DNA of 64,000 nt, taken from the NCBI GenBank assembly GCA_014898425.1, contig RCSZ01000006.1, forward strand, positions 124,001-188,000, in the 5' to 3' direction. This document shows positions 1 through 9,369 of this stretch, piece after piece; positions within the stretch are counted from its first letter, which is position 1; each line of letters opens with the position of its first letter. Below the pieces are notes generated by a model. The model did no database searches. It was given only the letters and a program-made list of their open reading frames with translations, and had not been told where the DNA came from. Source of the stretch: Botryotinia globosa (taxonomy: Eukaryota; Ascomycota; Leotiomycetes; Helotiales; Sclerotiniaceae). Both the position numbers and the translations under genes were made by a program.

Positions 1-814
1 GGCAAGATGAAGAAGGATTAACGCACACAATACCACACGCGACGATTCCCCCGACAATAAGTTTTATACTAGTTGGAATCTGCACATTCCACAACATGAC
101 AACTGGCAGTAAAGCTAATGCCCAATCACTTCCAGCACTTATAATGCTATGCAAGTACGTTCCACCCAAAACAATTCCTCTAGGTAAACAATTTCCCGTA
201 CTTCTGTCAAGAGTCGTGGCGTATCGTTCCCAAATGTAAGGTATAGGCCAGCACTGTATAACCACGCACCAGAAATATACAAAGCCGAAGAGTATCACAA
301 TCCACATGATGACTTTTACAGCGACTCGATGCCAGGGAATAACCACAATCCGGAGGTAGAAAAGGGCAATGGCAGTTTTTATTATAGTCATCGCCATGAC
401 ATAGGACCATTCACCGAAATACCAGTACTTTTTATGAAGTTAGTAAAATTTCGAGTTGGATGATGGTTCATATTTCAGATGGGGAAGGAACTTACCCTAA
501 TTGCCCATAGAAAATCACTTTCCTCCAGATACACCTGATGTCGTCCGGTTCCATAGTGTAATCCTGTTAAAACAAAACTCGTGTACATGGTATAAACGGC
601 CTATTATTCCATATTCAATTAGCTATCAATTCTTCTATTCAATTGAAACAACGGTACATCTACACACCAAGCTGACTATCATCAACCAATCATCCCATCC
701 CATAACTTTCTGCATAAAGGACCTGACATAAGTTCTTAATGACACCCCGATAAATGCCAAAGGGTAACAGACACACACAGCTACATATAGCTGCCATGCA
801 TTGCTTTCCGCCAT
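1..814 (-). CDS. Fungal rhodopsin-domain (PTH11-like) seven-helix membrane protein, 3' part beyond window
   Basis: The minus strand gives three exons, 814-668, 600-496 and 427-1, all joined in phase 0. Introns are 667-601 (donor GTGTGT, acceptor TAG) and 495-428 (donor GTAAGT, acceptor AAG). The start at 814 begins MAESNAWQLYVAV and leads straight into helix 1. Helix 1 is followed by the family signature RTYVRSFMQKVMGWDDWLM, then LHYGTGRHQVYLE and YWYFGEWSYVMAMTIIK; further hydrophobic helices follow. This order (helix, R-x-Y-V-R, GWDDW, YGxGRH) is typical of the fungal rhodopsin-like integral membrane family (Fung_rhodopsin), which includes PTH11-type receptor candidates at the plasma membrane. 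No ligand can be inferred. The frame is still open at base 1, but the last codons look weak, so another intron may start near bases 20-30. The C-terminal helices and tail lie outside the window. Confidence 0.82.
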
Positions 815-1104
815 GCCGAAAGAAATTCTGATTATCTGCTATCTTACATGTTATTATCGATACTGAATGTAAGATCTTCATATGCACTCCAACATTAAAG
901 CAAAGCGGCAGGGGAACACGCGATGCACAGAGAAAGATTTATGGGCATCCGGGCTTTAAGACATTTCTTTTCAACCCTATTCTTGGAACGGCCATTCCAT
1001 CATTGGCCTGGAAATTCTCTGTTACATTTCGTTTACACGGTCCCGGAATTCCAAATGTATTGCCATGCATCAAGAAGTTAAGGAGAGGTTCGTGCGTGTG
1101 TATC

Positions 1105-1132
1105 TGTTAGTTGTTAGTTGTTAGTTGTTAGT
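1105..1132. repeat. Heptanucleotide microsatellite (TGTTAGT)x4
   Basis: Four perfect consecutive copies of TGTTAGT are present, followed by ACGGAGTACT. Confidence 0.95.
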
Positions 1133-1343
1133 ACGGAGTACTGATTGATGAACCTGTCCGCGGATCATCGACCCATCGCCCCCCTGCATACATTCAAAGC
1201 ACGGATGATCTCCACATCGTAAAGTTTTCCCTGCGCAAACCACAGTATTCTTGGAGTGGGGGAAAAGCCCGGTGCGCGTGGTTTATCGAAAAATGTGGAT
1301 ATCGATACCAGTGTGTACCTCGCTCACCTCGGTGTCATACCAA

Positions 1344-1427
1344 GTTGTAGCAGTGGAAGAGGTAGAAGGGGTGTAAGAGGTGGAAGAGGTTGTAGCAGTG
1401 GAAGAGGTGGAAGAGGTGGAGGAGGTG
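1344..1427. repeat. GA-rich minisatellite, period 45 bp, about 1.9 copies
   Basis: The stretch GTTGTAGCAGTGGAAGAGGT starts at 1344 and again at 1389, giving a 45-bp period with smaller AGAGGTGGA sub-repeats. The minus strand reads as a Thr/Ser-rich peptide in one frame, but a TAA lies just upstream in that frame and no start or splice signal supports a gene. Confidence 0.8.
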
Positions 1428-2485
1428 TCGAATTAATAATGCCCTGAGTTGAAGCTGTACACTGGTCGGCAAGTCCCGCCTTCCATAAGGTTATCTATGC
1501 CTAGAAACGGTAAAGTCCGAGTGTGAATTCAGCATCTCCGGTCTGAGAAAGGGTTTCGTTATATGTAGGTTTTATCAGTTTAATCTTAATCTTACCTAGT
1601 TGCTTGAAAATACGAGTTTTAGTAAACTCATTATGGCATTACTATGGCCATTGACTGAAAAGATCAAAAGCTGACAAAGCTATCACTGGCTAGGTAAGAT
1701 TTATTTCTTGGCGAGGGTTAGTTTTTTGCCGATGGATTATTTATTTCTCTTTTGGAAATAAAACATAATTAGGCACACCTGAGCAACTCTGGACTTTTGC
1801 AAAATTCATTTAGACAGTTCGTATATTTTTTGTTGGCTGGAGTTCAGTGGGTGAGTGGATTTTGGTTTCTTATTTATTTCCATTTTTATAATACTTCTTA
1901 CCGGCGAAGAGTTTTCCAAGATCCTACCAATGCAACATTTCAAGGCGAAGCATAAAATTATTCAATGTACTCTGTAGAATAATCAATGTAGTCATTAATT
2001 ATTGTAGTTTTATATTGTGAAAAACCTTCATTGTGGACTTCCTAGGGTCGAGGAGAAAAGTTTAATAATTTTATATCTCATCTCATGCTATGTGCTCTAG
2101 GTGCTGTTCAAAGGTCCTTGGATGGTCAATTAAAGGGGATATTCTCGCTTGGAGTGATCAATGTCTATTAGTCAGAGTTGAGGTTTGTTTATGAGATAAC
2201 TATATGGGACTTCAATTCTGATCACCAATTTTGGGTATATAGTAGTAGATAGAATAAGATTTTCCCTATAGAAGATGTTGCGATTTTCCGATAGCGGGTA
2301 AAAATGTGTGAGAAAATTTGTAATTGTTATGAAAATGATGTGTACAAGATTCTTAGGTGGAAATCAGTCCAGAGAAGCAAGACTTGCTTAGTTATAATGT
2401 ATAAACCCCGATTGAGACTTCGGATTAACAAAAATCGTATAAGATGTCGAATAGTTGATCCGGTGAGGGGGTAGGATTAATTTTT

Positions 2486-3230
2486 GTTGCACATCGCAAA
2501 GCGGTAGAAGTAAAGTTACCAAACGTAGATCACATATGGACTTGGACTTGGACCAATCGATTGAGAGGGCATTCCTTTTTAAATTGTTATGTTGCATGTC
2601 GTAAAGCGGTGGATCAAAGTATGTTCTGGCAATATCATGGATTCTGCTCTTTTGATCACGGGAGAGGGTGAGCTTATGACTAATTAAAGGGGTAATCAGG
2701 AAATCCATACTCAAATGTTGCATGTCATAAGGCGGTGGACGGAGGTCTTCAGTTTTGGGGGACCTTGATTCAAGAGGGTTCACCCTATAAAATGAGTAGC
2801 TCCTGCCGTTTGGCATTCTTGTTGCATGTCGTAAAGCGGTGGGACAATTTTTAAGAAAGCTTCGTAATGGCAGAAACGAACAGTCACATAACTGGAGCGG
2901 GAACTCGTGCCTCTTCTCCATTTATTTGCGCTTATATTTTCTTACGTTGGAAAGGATCATTCTTAGTCTGATATTGGCATTCAAACACCCTGCACATTTC
3001 AAAGCGATCCGGCAGTGTCTTTCAGAGGTAGACCTTTTAAGTAGCCAATGATAGAGAGTATTCGTGACTTTTAAGTAATAATTTTGCATATCTTAAAACG
3101 GTGCGGCCATCGTCGGATAAATCCTAAATCTAGCCCAACCTCAGAAGGACATGGTAAAAGTGGCATATAAACCAACAGGGAAAGATGCTCGTGACTTTTG
3201 AATGTGCTGTTGCATGTCGCAAAGCGGTAT
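2486..3230 (+). repeat. Array of a short interspersed motif, plus orientation
   Basis: The core GTTGCATGTCGTAAAGCGG, with small changes, begins at 2486, 2591, 2717, 2821, 3083 and 3209. A more degenerate copy begins at about 2989. Intervals are 105, 126, 104, 168, 94 and 126 bp, and the DNA between copies is unrelated. Copies at 2591 and 2821 are identical over the core. A 177-codon open frame on the minus strand at 2388-2921 reads some copies as PPLYDMQ, but the 104-bp step breaks the frame and other copies lie outside it, so the repeat is conserved as DNA. Function unknown; it could be a set of protein-binding sites, for example subterminal transposase sites. Confidence 0.75.
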
Positions 3231-4160
3231 GGCTGCTTTTAACGCATTCATTCCTCAGCAGAGTGATTGAGAATTAATGAGAAATTAAATTACTGCTAAT
3301 TTATATCATCAAGTAGATAGCAAACACGGTCGCTTTATCCCGCCAGAAATATGACAGATAAATTAGTAATTAAGTCACTACATCTACTACAGGTTTTGTT
3401 TGAACCACATTGGGTCAGCTTCCTGTGCCTGGAAGGTAATTAAGTATGTCAGAACTTGTTGCTGGCATATTATCTTTCATTTTGTGTCGATTTACTCAAC
3501 CTCGCATGCTCATGAAGACTTTATTTCTCAATCTCAAGGTCCAACAGAAATATTGAGGTTTTATGGAAACACGAAATCGGGTGATGCGGCATCCGCGAAC
3601 ATCGCGAAATTACAATCGAGCACATCAAAGACAATTCGCCTTGGATACCTACATGACGATAGACATCAGAATAACTGTATGGGCCATTCCGCATGCAATT
3701 GACATACCTCGGAGAGCCCTACATGATCTGTCTTTTGTTCACTTCCCCGCCTTTTCTCGAACTTCAAGGCTGTGTCTATCTCAGCGTTATATATATTATT
3801 ATTTTTAGTTTAAAATTGACAGGAAAATGATAATTCTTGGAAAGAGATAATTTTGCTTTGTTAATGATTATATGAACACGAGAGTCCGAGCGTCCGTCGC
3901 GTAAAGTCGCTTCGACCCCTGATGACAGTATGGTCAACTATGTAGAAAAAGTCATCTATAAGAAGCTATGATTGTCTCATCAGAGATGATACTTGTTCCA
4001 AAAAAGTAAAATCTTAGAGTAAAAAACTATTTTGATTATTTAGGTGCTGAAACGCCACAAAGAGAACCCTCAATCGCGGTATTTACAATGAAATTAAATT
4101 TGGGAGTTCATTATTGAATGGTTACCTGTCAAGCTTTGATTCAAGGCGACCAGATTTTAA
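3231..4160. other. Segment between the two motif arrays
   Basis: No supported gene. Two short overlapping open frames at about 3400-3800 have no recognisable domain or codon pattern. A sequence near 3895 (GTCGCGTAAAGTCGCTTCG) resembles part of the array motif. Confidence 0.4.
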
Positions 4161-4772
4161 GATATGCAACAAATTGAAAAAAGTGTTTTGATGATCAGAC
4201 GTGCAACATTATCAAAAAGATTCACCAAAATCTGCAAGAAGTAGGTAGGCAGCATGGCCCGTGAGGAATTTAGCTCAACTGCTAGAAATCAAGACATGCG
4301 ACGTTTCCGTATTGTAAAGTGTAGATTAGCCAATGCAAGAAGCAGCTAATTTGGGAAGCGTGAAGAGATAAAATCAGAGGTAGGAAGTTGGTGAGTAGCT
4401 TAGAACCCTTTGTTCACGGCTATGAATCAAGATGGTGTCACTGGCTCTGTGCATGGCTTGCTTCGAACATGAGATATTAATATATGCAAGCTTGGCCCGG
4501 TGGTGCCGTTTTTAGAATGTTTGCAGGCCAGTAGATATAAATGTGGAGGAAGGTCTCACCCTCGGCCAAGGAGAGTCTCCTCGCCGCTTTTTTGTAGACG
4601 TGCAACATTAGACATTCACAATTAAGCAAACACTACCGCACGTGGCTTTTAATTCAGACGTGCAACATTTGGTTTTAATTTTTAGGTTAGAGTACCTTAA
4701 TAGACAGTACCTAGTCTCGAAATCCTGTAAGTCTAGCATCATCAAGGCACACGTGAGTTGTAGATGTGCAAC
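4161..4772 (-). repeat. Array of the same short motif, minus orientation
   Basis: Read on the minus strand, GTTGCAYRTCT occurs with its 5' end at 4170, 4207, 4606, 4666 and 4772. Three copies have the core GTTGCACGTCT. The copy at 4170 reads GTTGCATATCTTAAAA, nearly the same as the plus-strand copy at 3083, which ties the two arrays together. The copy at 4606 is followed by an A-run and AAGCGGCG, again like the plus-strand copies. The arrays point towards each other across about 930 bp. Confidence 0.65.
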
Positions 4773-6465
4773 CTAAGGTCTTGAGTGGATATTCCGAAGA
4801 AAAAATATAATTCGTAGTGATAAATCAAATTTATGCCCTTTGAAATCAGTGGATTCGCGCTTTTCATGTGGCGGACTTCTGGTCTGTTGGAGATCAAGAA
4901 ATATGGCCGAGTCATACCATAATCACTCGAAGTTATTTGTAGGTCACTAATATTCTGGATACCTTATATTACTCTTTGGTGATATTGCCAGAGCGAATAA
5001 TCATTTAATTGAAGCTTTTTTAAATGTAAGAGTGTGCTCCGATGGCATTCATTAAAGCCGAAATCATTTAGAATGGTGATAATCACCCACGACCAAGAGT
5101 CTTTTTCTTTCGCGGAAGTAAATACATTTCAGTAACCACAAAACCACAAAACCACAGAAGGAAGAATTTAAGATGCAAAAGAATGGGCCCGGGTATTCTT
5201 ACCAGCTATCTGATAATTGGTATCGTGATCCGGATTTGATTCAGTCAGTCTGGAAGTATTGCAGTGATAAAAATGAAGTTATCTGCTTGGCTTGTGATGT
5301 AAATGATGTGTCCCACACGCGTATTCGATAGCATCTCTACATTTCCTCTTGGAGCTTTATACGATATAATACGTATCAATGAGATAAAGTCTGATTATGC
5401 GTAAAGGACATCAAAAGAAGACGTTTCCACCTTTGCGTTCCATGAACCGCCGAGTGCATCTACAACATGCCGCCCATTTTCTTGGAATTTGTATCAGAAT
5501 TTCGCCGTACGGTGGCCTGTTTGAGGGTTGTGTCATAGTTAAATGCGTAGATACTCAATCATGACAGGTTATCGTGCATTTCTATCAATAAAAGGAAGAA
5601 AAATCAGATCATTTTGTGAAAAGTAAAGCTCAATTTTACATTTGAAGGTGACGGTACCTTGCACAAACTGAAGCAAGCAACATACTACGACCGATTTTTT
5701 CCCTTTCGGAGCGATGGAGTGATTCTACTACGTGTCGAATAAGTACTCGGGTGGTTGTACTGACAGTTATGTAGGATCGCAGTGAATCCTTCATGTTGGT
5801 GTTTGAGATGTGCGGCGTAACTTGCCAAAGCGACCTTAGGAAAGAAGACCAGATTACTACCATGCAAGTAGCTAACACAATTATTGCGCTATAGTTTGCG
5901 TATCCGGACTTCATGTTTTGATTAGCCAAGAGATTGATGTGACGACTTATGTTATTGGAACGCTTTCTATAAAATGTAAGGGAATCACCACGACAATATT
6001 TCACAATGATTATGCCATTTCTACAACCCCGCCGCAACCTGTAGGATTACGGCCTGGCCCTATTATAAATCCATTTCCTATCATATTTATCAGAGAAACC
6101 ATGGAAAATGGCTTTCATAAGTTCTATTTCACCTAAAGAGTATATCACTGTCACCTTCTTCCGCTTTCCACCACTCGCATGATTTTTTCTGCTGCAGGTA
6201 CGAAAGACTTCCCACACATTTATTGAAGGAGTAACACACCCCTCAAGTATGAATAACTTACTCACTGTGCCTCATGTTGCTACTTTTCCAGGCTTCCACT
6301 ATCACATAACACTCGCAAATTACTGAGTTATGGCACTCGATAATTCTCCATTGGAACTCAGCTACTTGTTCGCACTTCTCCCGCCTTGATTTTTCACTTT
6401 ACTTTTACTTAGGAACTTCCAAGATCTCTTATATATGCTTTCTTCATAGTATCAATTGTTCGATA
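4773..6465. other. Intergenic region
   Basis: No supported gene. Several short overlapping open frames at 5636-6265 on both strands lack domains, start context or splice logic. A TATA-like TATATA lies at 6430-6435, 30 bp before the next start codon. Confidence 0.45.
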
Positions 6466-7529
6466 ATGTCTGAGAAATCGAGTAGGATGATGGAGTCACC
6501 AATTCCTGTTCCGCCCGAAGCTGGTCTTGAGGTTGGGCGTCAGAGACCTATCAGCCATCAGGATGGGCTGCAAGTGGATTGGGAGGCACAAACAAGATAC
6601 GAGGCGGAGCTCATGCAGCGACAAATTGTGGCGGAGCTGGAAGGAAACCGACCATTCCTAAGAAGTTATCGTAGAATCTTGGGAGTGAGCGTCATGTGGT
6701 TCTGGGTCCTTATGTTGGTCATTGCGACTCTTCTGGCTGCTGGAATTGGGGGTGGAATCGCCAGCGGCATGAAAGATCAGAACAAAAATAATCATTCAAG
6801 GCAAGAATTATTTGAAAAGTTTTGCGCAACTATCGCTGACCTATGAATACTAGGTATAATCACACAGACAGCTTAAATGTTACATCGCCATGCCAGATTG
6901 ATTCAGGGGCAAACAACAACTCTATACTCCGAGTAACGTCGCATCAGGATACAGGACCCACGAACTTCCGACTATTTTGCAATCGAACTTTCGATGTAGC
7001 TTCGAGTGTACGTCTTATGCAGTTTGCAATACCTGATTCTATAGCCAATATGAATGGTTGTATGGAAGCATGCTTAGATCACAACGCAGGAGGGTCCAAC
7101 AGCAATAAGGATGATACCAATAACTCATGTTATGCTGTTACAATCAATACAAACAAGACGACCGGACAGCAATGGTGCAAGTTATTTTCAGCCACTGAAT
7201 GGGGAACTGATATAATTGGAGCAGATTGTGCTGTTAATCTCTCGCTGCCCAGCTCACCTGACACTACCACCCTTCAGACCAGAGTGATAAACAAGACACT
7301 GAATTCACCTACCTCTGCAGGATGTACACCTGCATCAAGTGAGGGTTTCCTAGAGGTTTTGACAACAAAAGGGGTAGTAACAACTGCTACTGTAAGCTTG
7401 CAGTCCGTCGTTCTTGTCTCGGAGCTGGTGATGAAAGGTCAAGTCCTGACGGCATCAAAACCAACGTCTACTACCGATCAATCAATGAATCAATTGCAGG
7501 GAACTGATTCATTATCTGGTGCAAATTGA
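6466..7529 (+). CDS. Single-pass membrane protein with Cys-containing, PAN/apple-like extracellular part
   Basis: Two exons, 6466-6800 and 6854-7529, give 336 aa. The 53-bp intron is best read as a GC-AG intron: donor AAG|GCAAGA, branch-like CTGAC, acceptor CTAG. It joins the frames exactly (AG|G gives Arg) and removes a stop codon at 6844-6846 that would otherwise split the gene. Residues 1-73 are a polar N-terminus with acidic and Gln-rich stretches. Residues 74-98 form one transmembrane helix ending in GIGGGIASG. The rest is an Asn/Thr/Ser-rich, probably glycosylated ectodomain with cysteines spaced as in fungal PAN-like modules (FRLFC, NGCMEAC, SCYAV, WCKLF, GADCAV). Such helix-plus-cysteine-module proteins are common in leotiomycetes and mostly uncharacterised. 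I infer a cell-surface location and no specific role. Confidence 0.72.
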
Positions 7530-9369
7530 TAAAATTGTCGGACTTGGCGACAATTTAATGACTGATCTCGATTTTCGAGGTAAGTTTCTGCACATTAGCC
7601 TTAGATTACAGCCTTGATGCCAGTTGTAATCATTTGAAGCATCGTATAATGATCATCACTCGTTTATCACACCAAAATGGAATAAGACATTCAACCAGTA
7701 AACATAAAAAAAAGTAGACATGTGATTGCGGAAGCAGATCCGCCCTACCACCTGGGCAAGGATACAAGAGAAAAGTGTTTCACGTTTGAATAAGAACTCG
7801 TCCTTTCAGGATTTAACTTTTTTGGCCGCGAAGCTCAGTCTTTCGCTATCCAGCTGAAATGAAATTATCACCCACCTCAATAGAGAAACACTGAGAGTTG
7901 ACCTTAAAGTCTTACCGGAATTCACGAATATGTGGGTACCAGAGGAACTTTATTGCAACCGGCGATTCAATACTGTATGTTGCTTGACCTGATGAAAAGA
8001 ACAGGGAAGGCCGAAAAGGTTTTAACGACTGTGTTTTTTTGGTCATATTGAAAAGAGAAAAGGAAGATCACGCGGTAAATGTGCTACAATGAGAGGTTCT
8101 CGACGAGTTGTGGTGATAGCCCCAAGCCATTGAGATTTTCCCCTAAGCAGCCGCGCTGGAGCAACAATTCCTAGGCTCTTACTGATCTGAAAGTTAAGTT
8201 CGAATGGCAAAATAGCGCATTACCGCGGTTCGGGGTCTTTGGCCGGACCCGGGGAGATTTATAACGAAAATTCCACATAGCAGTGGAGATTGGAGGATTC
8301 TCGCTAACCAGTCCAAATCACAAGAACCGGTCGTAGGTTGAAAAGATACTCAAAGCCCTACGCGGAGTCACACTCGCCTGAGACAATGAAAGGAGATGGA
8401 AGTACCAGAATTCTTAAGAAAAGCACTTGATGTGCTCGCATGGTAGCGTAGGAACCAACACATTTGGGTACACAAAGAGACCTGGGCTAATTGACTACGC
8501 GGAATTCCTCATCTCCATAGCACTTGCACCAACGAAACTTGGATTTGAAGACCTTTGGAAATTTATTCACTTGATGAAAAGTCTTTCAATACATGCTCGC
8601 ATGATCTTAGCAACGAAAGAGGGAGCGTAAAAGAGTGATGGTAAGCTTGAGCATTGCGGAGTCACTTCTCAGCAACAAACCTTCAGGCTCGGTTTGGTCC
8701 CAAGTCAAACCTGGAAACAGTGATGGAGACCCGGCGAGACCAGAGAGATATAGGCTTCTCAAGTTTAGAACTTCTTCTGCATGCCAATCTGCTAATTGTG
8801 ACACAGACACAAGACTGCTTCACCCTTCTCCACCCCATCCATTCTTGTGAATGCCTTCGCCGGTATGCTCATGCTGAAAATTGACGTAATAGCCAATCCT
8901 TTTCCTTTCAAATTAAGGCTCTGATATAGACCGGTGAGTTTGATCCAGCGAAGAAACCATAGTGACTCGGTGAAGGGGCAGCTTACTGGACAAATCCATC
9001 AATTCCTATGCACAAAAGTGTGGGCAAACAGGTTCCACTTAATTTGCGAGATGGTCAAAGATTGTGTCGTGAAACCATCATTTTGCGATAGATACATACA
9101 GAAACAAATTGATATTCGAATTCTATTACTGCGAATAAAAAAATGTATTCCCTACGAATCAATTGTGTTTGTTTGTGTTGAATGAATGACCACAATATCG
9201 GGGGTCTCGGGAGTGAAGTTGAGTTGTGCCTATTACCTGTACAGTGACCGGACCGAGTCCGTGCCACGCCAAAATTACTGACGTCAAAGTAATATGACAA
9301 CGCGACGGGCCACTCTAACACTTCACTTCACAACCGCGATGAACTCAAAATTCAGCACCAACTGTAGAA
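7530..9369. other. Intergenic region
   Basis: No supported gene. Short overlapping open frames at 8427-8884 and 8934-9605 look like chance frames. The distal end holds the promoter side of the Sae2/CtIP gene, with a TGACGTCA element at 9279. Confidence 0.45.
9279..9286. promoter_or_regulatory. CRE/ATF-type palindrome TGACGTCA
   Basis: A perfect 8-bp CRE palindrome lies 84 bp upstream of the Sae2/CtIP start codon. bZIP (ATF/CREB-type) factors bind this sequence in fungi. Its use here is an inference from position. Confidence 0.4.

Larger units (their letters stand above)
815..2485. other. Intergenic region
   Basis: No convincing gene was seen. It would hold the promoter of the receptor gene that starts at 814. 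It contains a perfect 7-bp tandem repeat near 1105 and a GA-rich minisatellite near 1344. A TGCAAC near 1930 faintly resembles the motif array further downstream. Confidence 0.5.

Noticed and set aside
2388..2921. 177-codon minus-strand frame repeating PPLYDMQH-like peptides, possibly a fungal RiPP precursor
   Set aside because: No signal peptide or regular Kex2 sites; the 104-bp step breaks the frame, and further motif copies lie outside it and on the other strand. The repeat is conserved as DNA.
2486..3230. CRISPR-like array
   Set aside because: The host is a eukaryote, repeats are imperfect, spacers are about 70-150 bp and uneven, and there are no cas genes.
5636..6265. Open frames of 60-133 codons on both strands
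   Set aside because: No domain, signal or splice logic; composition resembles non-coding flanks.
8427..8884. Cluster of short frames as a multi-exon gene
   Set aside because: Frames overlap on both strands, start on non-ATG codons, and no splice join gave a recognisable protein.
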